Positions 1 through 7,154 of a stretch of DNA of 39,176 nucleotides are shown here, piece after piece (positions within the stretch are counted from its first letter, which is position 1; the number at the start of each line of letters is the position of its first letter). The notes under the pieces are model-generated. The model was not told where the DNA came from, made no database searches, and worked only from the letters and a program-made list of their open reading frames with translations. The position numbers were made by a program, and so were the translations under genes. This stretch comes from Cryobacterium shii (GTDB lineage Bacteria; Actinomycetota; Actinomycetes; Actinomycetales; Microbacteriaceae). Location of the stretch: positions 1 through 39,176 of the forward strand of contig NZ_SOFY01000047.1 in NCBI RefSeq assembly GCF_004402595.1, in the 5' to 3' direction.

Positions 1-779
1 GGGGCCGGCGCCACGGGAGCGGACGGCTCGGCGGCGGGCCCCGCGACGACTCCCGACCGGGAGCGCTGGCCGGGCACGAAGGCCGCAGCGGCGCCCGCGG
101 CGTCGTCCGTGCGGGTGGCGAGCGAGGGCATCCGTGTGTGGGCCGCGGCCGGGGCGGCGGTGACGGCCTTGCGGGCGTGGCGCAGCTGCTTGGTATTGAC
201 CGGGTCGAGGCCCGCGCGCACGTCGAGGAGCCAGGTGCCGCCGATGACGTCGAGCCAGCCCCGGCCGCGGCGCTCCTTGTCCCAGAGCGGGGAGAGCAGG
301 AGCGGCACGGCGCCCAGCACCGGGATCACGAGGGCGGCGGCCAGGAACACGGCGGCGCGCAGCACGATGCGCCGGAAGCCGGGGCGGCCGAAGCCGGCGA
401 CGCTGACCGAGCGGAGGCCGAAGATGGCCTTGCCGACGGTGATGCCTTTTCTGCCGTGCAGGATGAGCTGCACCAGCACAGAAGCAAGTACCAGCCCCTG
501 GCTGACCCCGAACCCGACGGCGGCGGCGCCGAAGGCCGGGTGGTCCCGGAGCCAGTAAGTGGTCAGGCCCAGGGGCAGCCGGCTCCAGACCGGAACCGTG
601 GCTAGCACGCCCGGAACGAAGAGCGCGAGCCAGATGGCGAAGTCGATGGCGAACGCGAGGGACCGGCGCATCGGCGACGCGGGGATCAGCCCGAGTGCGG
701 CCGCGTACTCCTGGTCGGGGCGTCCGTCGGGGCGGAGCCCGACGGCATCCGTTTCGTCATTGTCGAGGGTGACGCTCAC
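1..779 (-). CDS. RDD family membrane protein, 3' part outside window
   Basis: The reading frame runs from a GTG at 779 off the left edge of the window (259 codons visible). After about 30 residues comes the RDD-type start, an Arg-rich motif followed by AFAIDFAIW. Predicted membrane helices lie at roughly residues 38-60, 80-102 and 128-150, with a HGRKGITVGKAIFGLR segment between the second and third that is typical of the family. The visible C-terminal part is Ala/Pro-rich and looks like a disordered linker. RDD proteins are membrane proteins of mostly unknown function, and in actinobacteria some carry an FHA domain after such a linker; whether this one does cannot be seen. The GTG was chosen because the ATG at 809 reaches a stop after eight codons. 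A G-rich stretch precedes the GTG. It lies 22 nt after the gene at 802-1290 and is probably co-transcribed with it. Confidence 0.8.
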   Translation of the reverse strand, partial: MSVTLDNDETDAVGLRPDGRPDQEYAAALGLIPASPMRRSLAFAIDFAIWLALFVPGVLATVPVWSRLPLGLTTYWLRDHPAFGAAAVGFGVSQGLVLASVLVQLILHGRKGITVGKAIFGLRSVSVAGFGRPGFRRIVLRAAVFLAAALVIPVLGAVPLLLSPLWDKERRGRGWLDVIGGTWLLDVRAGLDPVNTKQLRHARKAVTAAPAAAHTRMPSLATRTDDAAGAAAAFVPGQRSRSGVVAGPAAEPSAPVAPA

Positions 780-801
780 AGCTACCCCCCCCGGTGCGGC
801 T

Positions 802-1290
802 TCAGTCATCGCGGCGCTCCCACGGCCACAGCGGGCGGCCGCGTTCAGGCATCCGTGAGGCCAGGACCATCGAATAGACCAGAGTGACGATGAATCCGAT
901 AATGCCGGCGGTCGCCGCGAACGGGCCGAGCAGCACGGAGCCCGCGAAGGCGATGCTGTCGGCCGGGAGCCCGGCGTTCAGGGCGAAGAGAATGGTGCCG
1001 ACGAGCACGAAAGCGGCGAACGCGGCGAACCCGGTGCCGAGGGCGTAGCCGACGGCGATGCGCTGGTTCTCGGGCCGGCTGCGGAGGCCGAGCAGGAGCA
1101 TGAGGAGGAACACCACCAGCGACGCGGCGGCGGTCATGCTGGGGCCGACGAGAAGCCCGGCATTCGGGTCGGTGATGACGTCGCGGTTGGTGAGCAGGCT
1201 GATCATGCCGAAGGCGGCGACGACGAGCGCAGCGTAGAGTACCGCCGCGAAGACCGCGACGACCGTCGCATACTTCTGGTAATCCCGCAT
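802..1290 (-). CDS. Small four-helix integral membrane protein, unknown function
   Basis: This 162-residue protein starts at ATG 1290, preceded by AGGGGGAG two bases upstream. The frame is open much further upstream, but that stretch is the antisense of the next gene and has no SD. The protein is almost entirely hydrophobic, with four predicted membrane segments at about residues 8-32, 46-70, 80-104 and 117-142, and a short basic/acidic tail (ending WERRDD). I recognise no catalytic motif. Small proteins of this type are common in Microbacteriaceae and are usually annotated as DUFs. It is likely co-transcribed with the RDD gene downstream. Confidence 0.75.
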   Translation of the reverse strand: MRDYQKYATVVAVFAAVLYAALVVAAFGMISLLTNRDVITDPNAGLLVGPSMTAAASLVVFLLMLLLGLRSRPENQRIAVGYALGTGFAAFAAFVLVGTILFALNAGLPADSIAFAGSVLLGPFAATAGIIGFIVTLVYSMVLASRMPERGRPLWPWERRDD

Positions 1291-1443
1291 TGCTCCCCCT
1301 GCCTGCGCCTTGTGCGAGTTTAGTGGGACGGCGCGGATCGCGTGTGCGTTTTGGTGCAGACGCGCGCGGTTGCCGCGGCGTAGTCTTTCCCCTGATGGCA
1401 CCGCGGTCGTTGCGGGTGCCCCTGGCCGGGCGGAGAACAAGAC

Positions 1444-2652
1444 GTGAACCTGTTCCGTCGGGCGAAAGCCCTGCTCAGCACCGATGAACCCTCGGCCGCG
1501 ACGATTACCGTCGCCCAGCCTCCGACCATCGCGCAGCCTCAGGCGCCCGACGCAGCACCGCGCCATCTGCTGGTGCCCGCGGAGGCGGCCGGCGATGCCG
1601 AGTCTGACGCGTTGCGGCACCGGGCCGCCAACGCTCTGGTCGGCAAGCACCTCAAGCGGCCCGAACCTGCGGCGGTCGATCCGACCCCACCGGCGCCCGC
1701 GGCCGAGCCCTCGCTCGAGTCCACGCTCACGCCCGAGCCCGAGCCCGAGTGGCGTCCCGTCGCCCTGGCCGCCAACCGCGGCAAGTTCTTCCAGAGCCCG
1801 ACTCCGGTCGGCAAGGGATTCATCCTCGAGCGCGAGGAAGCCAAGGCAGTCCTGAACGATTGGTCCATTCCGTATTCCGACGTGGTGCGGCCCTACCTGA
1901 CCAGCGAAGACCTGGCCGAGGATCCCCGCCAGCAGTCGGGGCGATGGATCATCGACTTCGGTCAGCGCGAACTGGACGAGGCAGGGCGCTATCCGCGCGC
2001 GCTCGAGATCGTTGAGCAACGGGTAAAACCCGAGCGCGACACGAACGCAGACGAGAGCTTCCGAACCCGCTGGTGGCTTTTCGGCCGCCCCCGACTGCCC
2101 ATGCGGGCCGCGCTCGATCCGCTGAAACGCTACGCGGTGCTCGGATCACTCGGCAGACGGATGATCGTGGCGTGGGCGCATCCGTGGATCGTGGCCAGCA
2201 ACTCGACCATGATCTTCGCCGGGGACGACGACTACAGCATGGGCATTCTGCTCTCGGGCGCCTACGACACCTGGGCCCGCGCCGGCACGCTGGAGGGCGA
2301 CCTGCGCAACACGCCGACGGCGGCCCTGGCGACGTTCCCCTGGCCCGACCCGGTCGATGCCCGCCAGCGGGAGGCCGTCTCGACGGCCTGCGTCACGCTG
2401 TACCGGCGGCGGAGTGAGCTCTGCCGGGAACGCGAGGTCGGCCTAACCAGGCTGTACAGCCTGGGCTGGCCCGAGGCCAACCCGGATCTCGCGAAGTTGC
2501 ACCGACGCCTCGACGAAGCGGTGGCCGACGCCTATGGCTGGGATCCGTCGATCGCGGCCGACCAGGCTCGGATTCTGGAGCGCCTGCTGGAGCTGAATCG
2601 CGAAGTGGCGGAGGGGCGACGCCCCTACTCGCCCTTCCCCGCGGCCGGCTGA
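1444..2652 (+). CDS. Orphan target-recognition/C-terminal module of an MmeI-type (type IIL) restriction-modification protein
   Basis: The 402-residue protein starts at GTG 1444, with GGAGAA six bases upstream. Residues about 1-95 are Ala/Pro-rich and low complexity. From about residue 120 the sequence matches, from memory, the C-terminal third of MmeI-like enzymes: GKGFILEREEA, VVRPYLTSEDL, RWIIDFGQREL, then EQRVKPERD, RWWLFGRPR, a FAGDDDYSMGILLSGAY segment, TLEGDLRNTPTAALATFPWP, and a final helical part with AVADAYGWDPS and ERLLELNREV. In full-length enzymes this region recognises DNA and follows an N-terminal endonuclease and a SAM methyltransferase. Both are absent here: no PD-ExK nuclease motif and no NPPY/NPPF. 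The frame is open and uninterrupted, so it looks maintained rather than decaying. It could be a remnant, a stand-alone DNA-binding protein, or a specificity subunit of a system elsewhere. Molecular function is unproven. Confidence 0.7.
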   Translation: MNLFRRAKALLSTDEPSAATITVAQPPTIAQPQAPDAAPRHLLVPAEAAGDAESDALRHRAANALVGKHLKRPEPAAVDPTPPAPAAEPSLESTLTPEPEPEWRPVALAANRGKFFQSPTPVGKGFILEREEAKAVLNDWSIPYSDVVRPYLTSEDLAEDPRQQSGRWIIDFGQRELDEAGRYPRALEIVEQRVKPERDTNADESFRTRWWLFGRPRLPMRAALDPLKRYAVLGSLGRRMIVAWAHPWIVASNSTMIFAGDDDYSMGILLSGAYDTWARAGTLEGDLRNTPTAALATFPWPDPVDARQREAVSTACVTLYRRRSELCREREVGLTRLYSLGWPEANPDLAKLHRRLDEAVADAYGWDPSIAADQARILERLLELNREVAEGRRPYSPFPAAG

Positions 2653-2669
2653 CACGGCCTTTTAAAAGC

Positions 2670-2703
2670 GTGCGGCGCTCCCCCTGACGGTGGAGCGCCG
2701 CAC
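2670..2703. terminator. Strong hairpin terminator between convergent genes
   Basis: A perfect 12-bp GC-rich stem (2670-2681 pairing with 2692-2703) encloses a 10-nt loop. On the minus strand the stem is followed by CTTTTAAAA, so it fits a rho-independent terminator for the minus-strand gene at 2719-3693. No T-run follows it on the plus strand, but it sits 17 nt after the plus-strand gene and may serve both. Confidence 0.8.
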
Positions 2704-2718
2704 ACTGCGAGGCCTGAG

Positions 2719-3693
2719 TTAGTTGGAGCGGATGCCCTGCGGTCCCTCGGCGAGAACGCGGTCGTACTCTGCCTTGGTGGCGGCGTTGCGGGTGGTGACA
2801 CTGCGGCCGTTACGGGCGATCCAGGCGCCGGCCCAGATCGGCACCTCGCGGGCGACTACGGCGGCGGCGATGGCGCCCGGGTTCAGCCACTGCTGGCTGA
2901 TGAAGCGCGCGGCCTCGTCGGGGGTGAAGAGCCAGGCCTGCACGCTCAGCAGCGCTGCGCCGATGTAGGAGAAGTAGACGACGACGGCCACGAGGAAACC
3001 GAAGAGCACGTAGGCCCACCAGCCGCCGCGGTTGACCAGCAGCACCAGCAGCGCGAAGGCCACGAAGAAGAAGATGACCGGAACGTAGAAGATGGGCAGC
3101 ACGATGAAGTCGGTGAACTTCGCGGCGGTGTCGGAGAGGGAAAGGCTGCCGATGCCGGACAGTGCGAACGCGATCAGCGAGTACAGCACGGCGAAGATGC
3201 CGGTGGAGAGCAGCGCGATCAACAGGCCGACGCCGCGGTTGCTCTTGTATTTCGGGGGCGTAGGAGCCTGGATGTAGACGGGCGGCGTAACGGTCGTGTT
3301 CGCGGGCGCGTAAGTCGCGTTGGCGGTCTCGCTCCGGTTCGCGACCGGCTCGAGCCGCTGGGTCTCGGCGGTGGTGTTGGCCGCCGGGGCCACCGTGGCG
3401 GCGGGCACGTAGGCGTCGCGCTTGTCGGCTTCGCGCTTCTCGGCGTCGTTGAGCTCGTTCGGCTCGCGGGCATCCTGTGCTGCGGGGGCGTCGTAGGAGA
3501 TCGGCTCGCCAACGGGCCGTGCGGGGAAGGATGCTGTCGGCTCGGCAGAGTCGGAGTAGTCGGCCGACCCGGCGTGGGAGCCGGTGCCGGTGTAGTCCGG
3601 GGCATCCGTTCGCTCGGTGTGGTCGGTGTGATCGACCGAGTCAGGCTCGTGGTCGGGCTTGCGGTTGCCCTCAGGGGACGTTGTGTCGCTCAT
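2719..3693 (-). CDS. Multi-pass membrane protein with long acidic, disordered N-terminus
   Basis: The start is ATG 3693, with a textbook AAGGAG six bases upstream; a longer open frame lacks an SD. The product is 324 residues. The first ~155 are hydrophilic, rich in Asp, Glu, Thr, Ser and Pro (many HTD/YTG/DYSD repeats), and look disordered. After a short PTPPKYKSNRG segment come four predicted membrane helices at roughly 165-190, 205-232, 237-262 and 275-300. The C-terminus is short and charged. I do not recognise a functional family. The architecture (disordered head plus small membrane domain) is common in Microbacteriaceae. It is transcribed alone, between the pil operon end and the 2670 hairpin. 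Confidence 0.75.
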   Translation of the reverse strand: MSDTTSPEGNRKPDHEPDSVDHTDHTERTDAPDYTGTGSHAGSADYSDSAEPTASFPARPVGEPISYDAPAAQDAREPNELNDAEKREADKRDAYVPAATVAPAANTTAETQRLEPVANRSETANATYAPANTTVTPPVYIQAPTPPKYKSNRGVGLLIALLSTGIFAVLYSLIAFALSGIGSLSLSDTAAKFTDFIVLPIFYVPVIFFFVAFALLVLLVNRGGWWAYVLFGFLVAVVVYFSYIGAALLSVQAWLFTPDEAARFISQQWLNPGAIAAAVVAREVPIWAGAWIARNGRSVTTRNAATKAEYDRVLAEGPQGIRSN

Positions 3694-3759
3694 GGTGCGC
3701 TCCTTGTGGTTGGCCGTGTCGATCAGCCACAACCTTAGCAATGCAGGGCCCCCGGTCGA

Positions 3760-3801
3760 GGGAGGCTCGACTCAAGACATATGAAATGGGTCGAGCTTCC
3801 C
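3760..3801. terminator. Inverted repeat after pilO, possible operon terminator
   Basis: Positions 3760-3771 and 3790-3801 form a 12-bp stem with one mismatch around an 18-nt loop. It sits about 30 nt beyond the pilO stop on the minus strand and upstream of the next minus-strand gene. No T-run follows, so termination is only suggested by position. Confidence 0.4.
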
Positions 3802-3831
3802 GCCTCCTGGTGCGGCGGCGGCCGGGGCGCA

Positions 3832-4578
3832 CTACCCCGCAGGAGTCTGAGTGGCAGCAGTCGCTGTGTCAGTGGTTGGATTCAGTAGCACGTAGATGAA
3901 GGCGGTGATGTTGCCCGTCACCTTGCCGGAATCCGCTGGCGTCGACGTATTGAACGTGGTCACCATGACCAGGCGCTTGCCCTTCTGGAGGCCATCAACG
4001 AAACTCACAACGTCGTCATAGGCGCCATCGACGGAGAGAGAAATCGGAACAGCAACGAAGTTCTCAGCGGTTACCAGAGGATTGACCACGGGCGCGGGCA
4101 CTGCGGAAGCAATGGCGGCCTCGGCCGCCGCACTTGCGGCCGCCGCCGCGTCAACCGGAGCAGGCGTCGCTGTGCCGCCTGACGGCGCGTCGGCGGCCGG
4201 GGCCGCCTCCACGGCCGGTGCGACCACCATCGGCACATAAGGCTGCGCGTCGCTCACGGTGATCGAGGAGAGCGTGACACCATGCACCCCAGCGATGGTG
4301 TCCAGTTGCCCCACGAAGTCGGGCATATCCGGGCCGTTCGGCACGGCCTGTCGGAGACTGGACAGCTCTGACCGCAGCTCGTCGATGCTCTCGTACTGCT
4401 TCTTGAGGGTGACCAGCTGCGCTTCGAAGGCGGTGTTCTGTGCCTCCACCGCGACCCGATCAGCCCGGGCAGCCCGGGCCTCACCGATTTTGGGAGAGAT
4501 ACCGAGCATCCAGCCCAGTGCCGCTACAACGCCGATCGCGAGCGCCGCCCCGAGGAGCCACAGCCTGTTCGTATTCAC
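3832..4578 (-). CDS. pilO: Type IV pilus inner-membrane alignment protein PilO
   Basis: The 248-residue protein has one N-terminal membrane helix (about residues 7-27), then a coiled-coil stretch (about 33-78), then a C-terminal extracytoplasmic ferredoxin-like region. This is the usual PilO plan. An Ala/Pro/Val-rich low-complexity insert (about residues 128-172) splits the C-terminal domain. PilO pairs with PilN through coiled coils and links the cytoplasmic PilM ring to the pilus assembly in the membrane. It is the last gene of the operon, two bases after pilN. The assignment rests on topology and on position after pilM and pilN more than on sequence motifs. Confidence 0.8.
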   Translation of the reverse strand: MNTNRLWLLGAALAIGVVAALGWMLGISPKIGEARAARADRVAVEAQNTAFEAQLVTLKKQYESIDELRSELSSLRQAVPNGPDMPDFVGQLDTIAGVHGVTLSSITVSDAQPYVPMVVAPAVEAAPAADAPSGGTATPAPVDAAAAASAAAEAAIASAVPAPVVNPLVTAENFVAVPISLSVDGAYDDVVSFVDGLQKGKRLVMVTTFNTSTPADSGKVTGNITAFIYVLLNPTTDTATAATQTPAG

Positions 4579-4580
4579 GG

Positions 4581-5255
4581 CTACTTCTCCTCTGTGGTGG
4601 TGCTATCGGCGAAACGGTTCGAGTACGCGCCTTCGTTGATGTGAAGGGTGAGGTCCACCTGATAGGTGCCCGTTTCTGAGCGTTTGATCGAGCCGGGGGA
4701 ACCATCGGCATAGCCTGGAAGCGACTTCAATTCCGTGAGCCATTCAGGCACTGTGGGCAGGCTCGGGCTTGTCATCGTGAGCATAATCGTGGCAATCCGC
4801 GCTGCCTGCAGGGGCGCCGTAGGCTGCTCGAACAGCACGAGCGGCGATGCGGCTTTGATGTCCACCGTGTCGATGGTCACATCAGACGGCAGCACAGCAC
4901 GGATCTCCTCCAGATAGGTCTTCCAGTCGACTTCCGTCGAGGCCCCAACCTGGCGTGCGGCGATGGACAAGTCGACATCATCCTGAATCTGTCGCACTTC
5001 GATGTATTGCGTCTGTTCGGCCAGCAACCCGGTCGTGCGCTGTTGGGCCTCCGCAAGTTGCTCCTGTCCGATGGTTGCCTGCCAGGAGGCCAGCGCCACG
5101 CCGGCACTCACCAGCACGACGGCCGCGACGACCCCCAGGCCGAGGGCCCTGCGGAGCGCCTTGCTTTTCTGCCTGGACTTGACCACCGGAGGCAGTAGGT
5201 CGACCCGAGGTTCCCCCCCGAGGATCAGTTCTTCGCTAGCGGGCGTGCGGCTCAT
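4581..5255 (-). CDS. pilN: Type IV pilus inner-membrane protein PilN
   Basis: The protein has 224 residues. A short cytoplasmic N-terminus carries the motif RVDLLPP (about residues 17-23), equivalent to the conserved INLLP segment by which PilN binds the groove of PilM. A single membrane helix follows (about 38-58), then a coiled coil (about 62-100) and a C-terminal ferredoxin-like domain. The ATG at 5255 overlaps the pilM stop codon (ATGA), so translation is probably coupled. PilN forms a heterodimer with PilO and transmits the state of the cytoplasmic motor to the pilus. Confidence 0.85.
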   Translation of the reverse strand: MSRTPASEELILGGEPRVDLLPPVVKSRQKSKALRRALGLGVVAAVVLVSAGVALASWQATIGQEQLAEAQQRTTGLLAEQTQYIEVRQIQDDVDLSIAARQVGASTEVDWKTYLEEIRAVLPSDVTIDTVDIKAASPLVLFEQPTAPLQAARIATIMLTMTSPSLPTVPEWLTELKSLPGYADGSPGSIKRSETGTYQVDLTLHINEGAYSNRFADSTTTEEK

Positions 5256-6301
5256 GCTTTGCTCCCCAGGGCCAGTCCAAGCGCGACCAGGAATGCGCCC
5301 TTCGTTTGTTTCAGTGCGCTTGCGTCGACGCCACGCGCGAGTTCGGCAGACCCTGTAGATTCTGGCGCCACGATCGGCAGCCGCGTCATCTCACCGAGCG
5401 CGTCGGAGAACCCGACCAATTGGGAGCCTCCCCCGGTGAGGATGATTCTTGTCACCGTCTGGTGATTTCGCGTGTTGACGAAGTAGTTGACCGTGTTTCG
5501 CAGGCTGTTCAGTAGTTCGGTGGTGACTTCGCGGATGATGGTGACTGCGGCGTGGTCCTCCGGAGGTGCCCCCGTGGGGGACAAACCGAGGCGGACTTTG
5601 AGCTCCTTGGCCTCTTCCGCAGCGACGGCAAGGCGGACGGAAAGCGCTTGGGTGAGGTCGTCACCGCCGGTCGGGATGAGACGGACGAATTGGGGCACAC
5701 CGGCAATCGAGATGACGACGCTCGTGGTGCCCGCACCAACGTCGATTTGCACGACTGCGCCCTCCGTGTTCACACCGCGGCCTATGGCGCGGGTGAGGGC
5801 GAACGGGATCAGGTCCACCTCGACCGGCGTCAGCCCAGCCAGTTCGGCGGCCAGCACATTCCCCAGGACTGCTTCCTTGACCGCTGCGATGAGCAGACCG
5901 TTGATCTGAGGGCCGTTTCCTCCCTCACTCTCGGAGATCGGGTAGAAGTCGAGCAGGGCGTCACCCACCGGTACGGGCAGCATGTCCTGCACCTGGAACG
6001 GCAGCGCTTCCCTGATGAGTTTCATCGAAGCCTTGGGCACGGTGAGATCTCGAGCGAGAACTCGGTGGTTACCCATGCCGAGGACGACATTCTTGCTCTT
6101 GAAACCGCCACTTGCCCAGAGCTGCTTGATAGCGGCGGCCACGGTGTTCGGTTCGACAACCTCACCGCGACTGACCGCTCCTTCAGGGAGCACCACCTCG
6201 TGGAAGCGCACGAGAGTGGGCTTTGCTTTACCAGAGTCGCTCACCTCAACTGCACGCACGGCGGCGCTTCCGATGTCGATTCCTACGACGCTGGTCGCCA
6301 T
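5252..6301 (-). CDS. pilM: Actin-like type IV pilus assembly ATPase PilM
   Basis: The 349-residue product has the actin/FtsA fold signatures of PilM: phosphate-1 loop VGIDIGSAAVRAVEV at the N-terminus, phosphate-2 loop IDVGAGTTSVVIS (about 190-203), and the adenosine motif ILTGGGSQLVGF (about 290-301). The start is ATG 6301 with GGGAGAG upstream; the open frame before it has no SD and would overlap the gene before it. PilM is a cytoplasmic ring protein that binds PilN and contacts the PilB/PilT motors. It lies 25 nt after pilD and overlaps pilN by 4 nt. Confidence 0.92.
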   Translation of the reverse strand: MATSVVGIDIGSAAVRAVEVSDSGKAKPTLVRFHEVVLPEGAVSRGEVVEPNTVAAAIKQLWASGGFKSKNVVLGMGNHRVLARDLTVPKASMKLIREALPFQVQDMLPVPVGDALLDFYPISESEGGNGPQINGLLIAAVKEAVLGNVLAAELAGLTPVEVDLIPFALTRAIGRGVNTEGAVVQIDVGAGTTSVVISIAGVPQFVRLIPTGGDDLTQALSVRLAVAAEEAKELKVRLGLSPTGAPPEDHAAVTIIREVTTELLNSLRNTVNYFVNTRNHQTVTRIILTGGGSQLVGFSDALGEMTRLPIVAPESTGSAELARGVDASALKQTKGAFLVALGLALGSKA

Positions 6302-6326
6302 GTGCTCTCTCCCGCTAGTTGTATCG

Positions 6327-7154
6327 TCATGCCAAGCCGAACAGGGACAGATACCAGGCGGCAATCGTGCCCCCAAGAAAAATACCCAACCACGCTCCGG
6401 CCAGCATCCACGGACCGAACGGTATTCCGCTCTTCCGGGTTGCCCTGCGGGTCACGACCAGACCCAGACTAAACAGTCCGCCCAGCACGAACGCGCTGAA
6501 CGCGCCGACGGAGAGCGGAGCCCATCCGAGCCACCCGAGGTACATGCCCAGGAGGCCCGCCAGTTTGACGTCGCCGAGTCCCATGCCTCCGGGGTAGGCA
6601 AGCGCGAGCAGGAGGTAGACGATGAACAGTGCCACCGCGCCGATGAGTGAAGGTAGCAAACGCTCCGGAGTTCCCCCGAGCAGGGAGCTCCCAGTGAGCA
6701 GCACGGCCCCAACCACATAGGCCGGCAAGATTATCCGGTTGGGCAGCGTGTGGGTATCCATGTCGATCAAGGCCAGCGCCACACTGACCGCAGCGAGGTA
6801 AAGATACGCCACCAGCGCGACCATGAGGCCCGAGGTCTTCGCTGACGAGCTTGTTGCATCCGGAGCCGACAATATCCACCAAGCGACAATCGCGAAGAAT
6901 ACAGCCGTGCCCAGTTCAACCAGCGGATAGCGCACAGAGATCGCAGCAGCACAATCGCGGCATTTTCCTCGCAACAACAGCCAGGAAAGCACCGGAACGT
7001 TGTCCCACGGCCGGATCCGTGCACCGCAGGTGCCGCACGCACTCGGCGGCGCGACGATCGATCGCCCTGCGGGCAGACGGAAGATGACCACGTTCAGGAA
7101 CGACCCGATCAGGGACCCGAAGACGCCCGTGAGTCCGGCCAATACACCAACCAT
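6327..7154 (-). CDS. pilD: Prepilin peptidase / N-methyltransferase PilD
   Basis: The product has 275 residues and about eight membrane helices. It begins with the peptidase hallmark GSFLNVVIFRLP. A zinc-binding loop follows with two pairs of cysteines, CGTC and CRDC, as in the full-length bifunctional enzymes. The catalytic aspartates of the aspartic protease are visible in IDMDTHTLPN (about residue 150) and GMGLGDVKLAG (about 205). It removes the leader peptide from the pilins of this operon and methylates the new N-terminus in the membrane. The ATG at 7154 overlaps the stop of the PilX-like gene (TGATG), which fixes the start. Confidence 0.93.
   Translation of the reverse strand: MVGVLAGLTGVFGSLIGSFLNVVIFRLPAGRSIVAPPSACGTCGARIRPWDNVPVLSWLLLRGKCRDCAAAISVRYPLVELGTAVFFAIVAWWILSAPDATSSSAKTSGLMVALVAYLYLAAVSVALALIDMDTHTLPNRIILPAYVVGAVLLTGSSLLGGTPERLLPSLIGAVALFIVYLLLALAYPGGMGLGDVKLAGLLGMYLGWLGWAPLSVGAFSAFVLGGLFSLGLVVTRRATRKSGIPFGPWMLAGAWLGIFLGGTIAAWYLSLFGLA

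Noticed and set aside
109..858. Overlapping plus-strand frames at the left end
   Set aside because: They are shadows of the RDD gene on the minus strand, without RBS or domain similarity.
1291..2019. N-terminal extension of the small membrane protein on the minus strand
   Set aside because: It lies antisense to the MmeI-like gene and is Arg/Gly-rich nonsense; a clear SD precedes the ATG at 1290.
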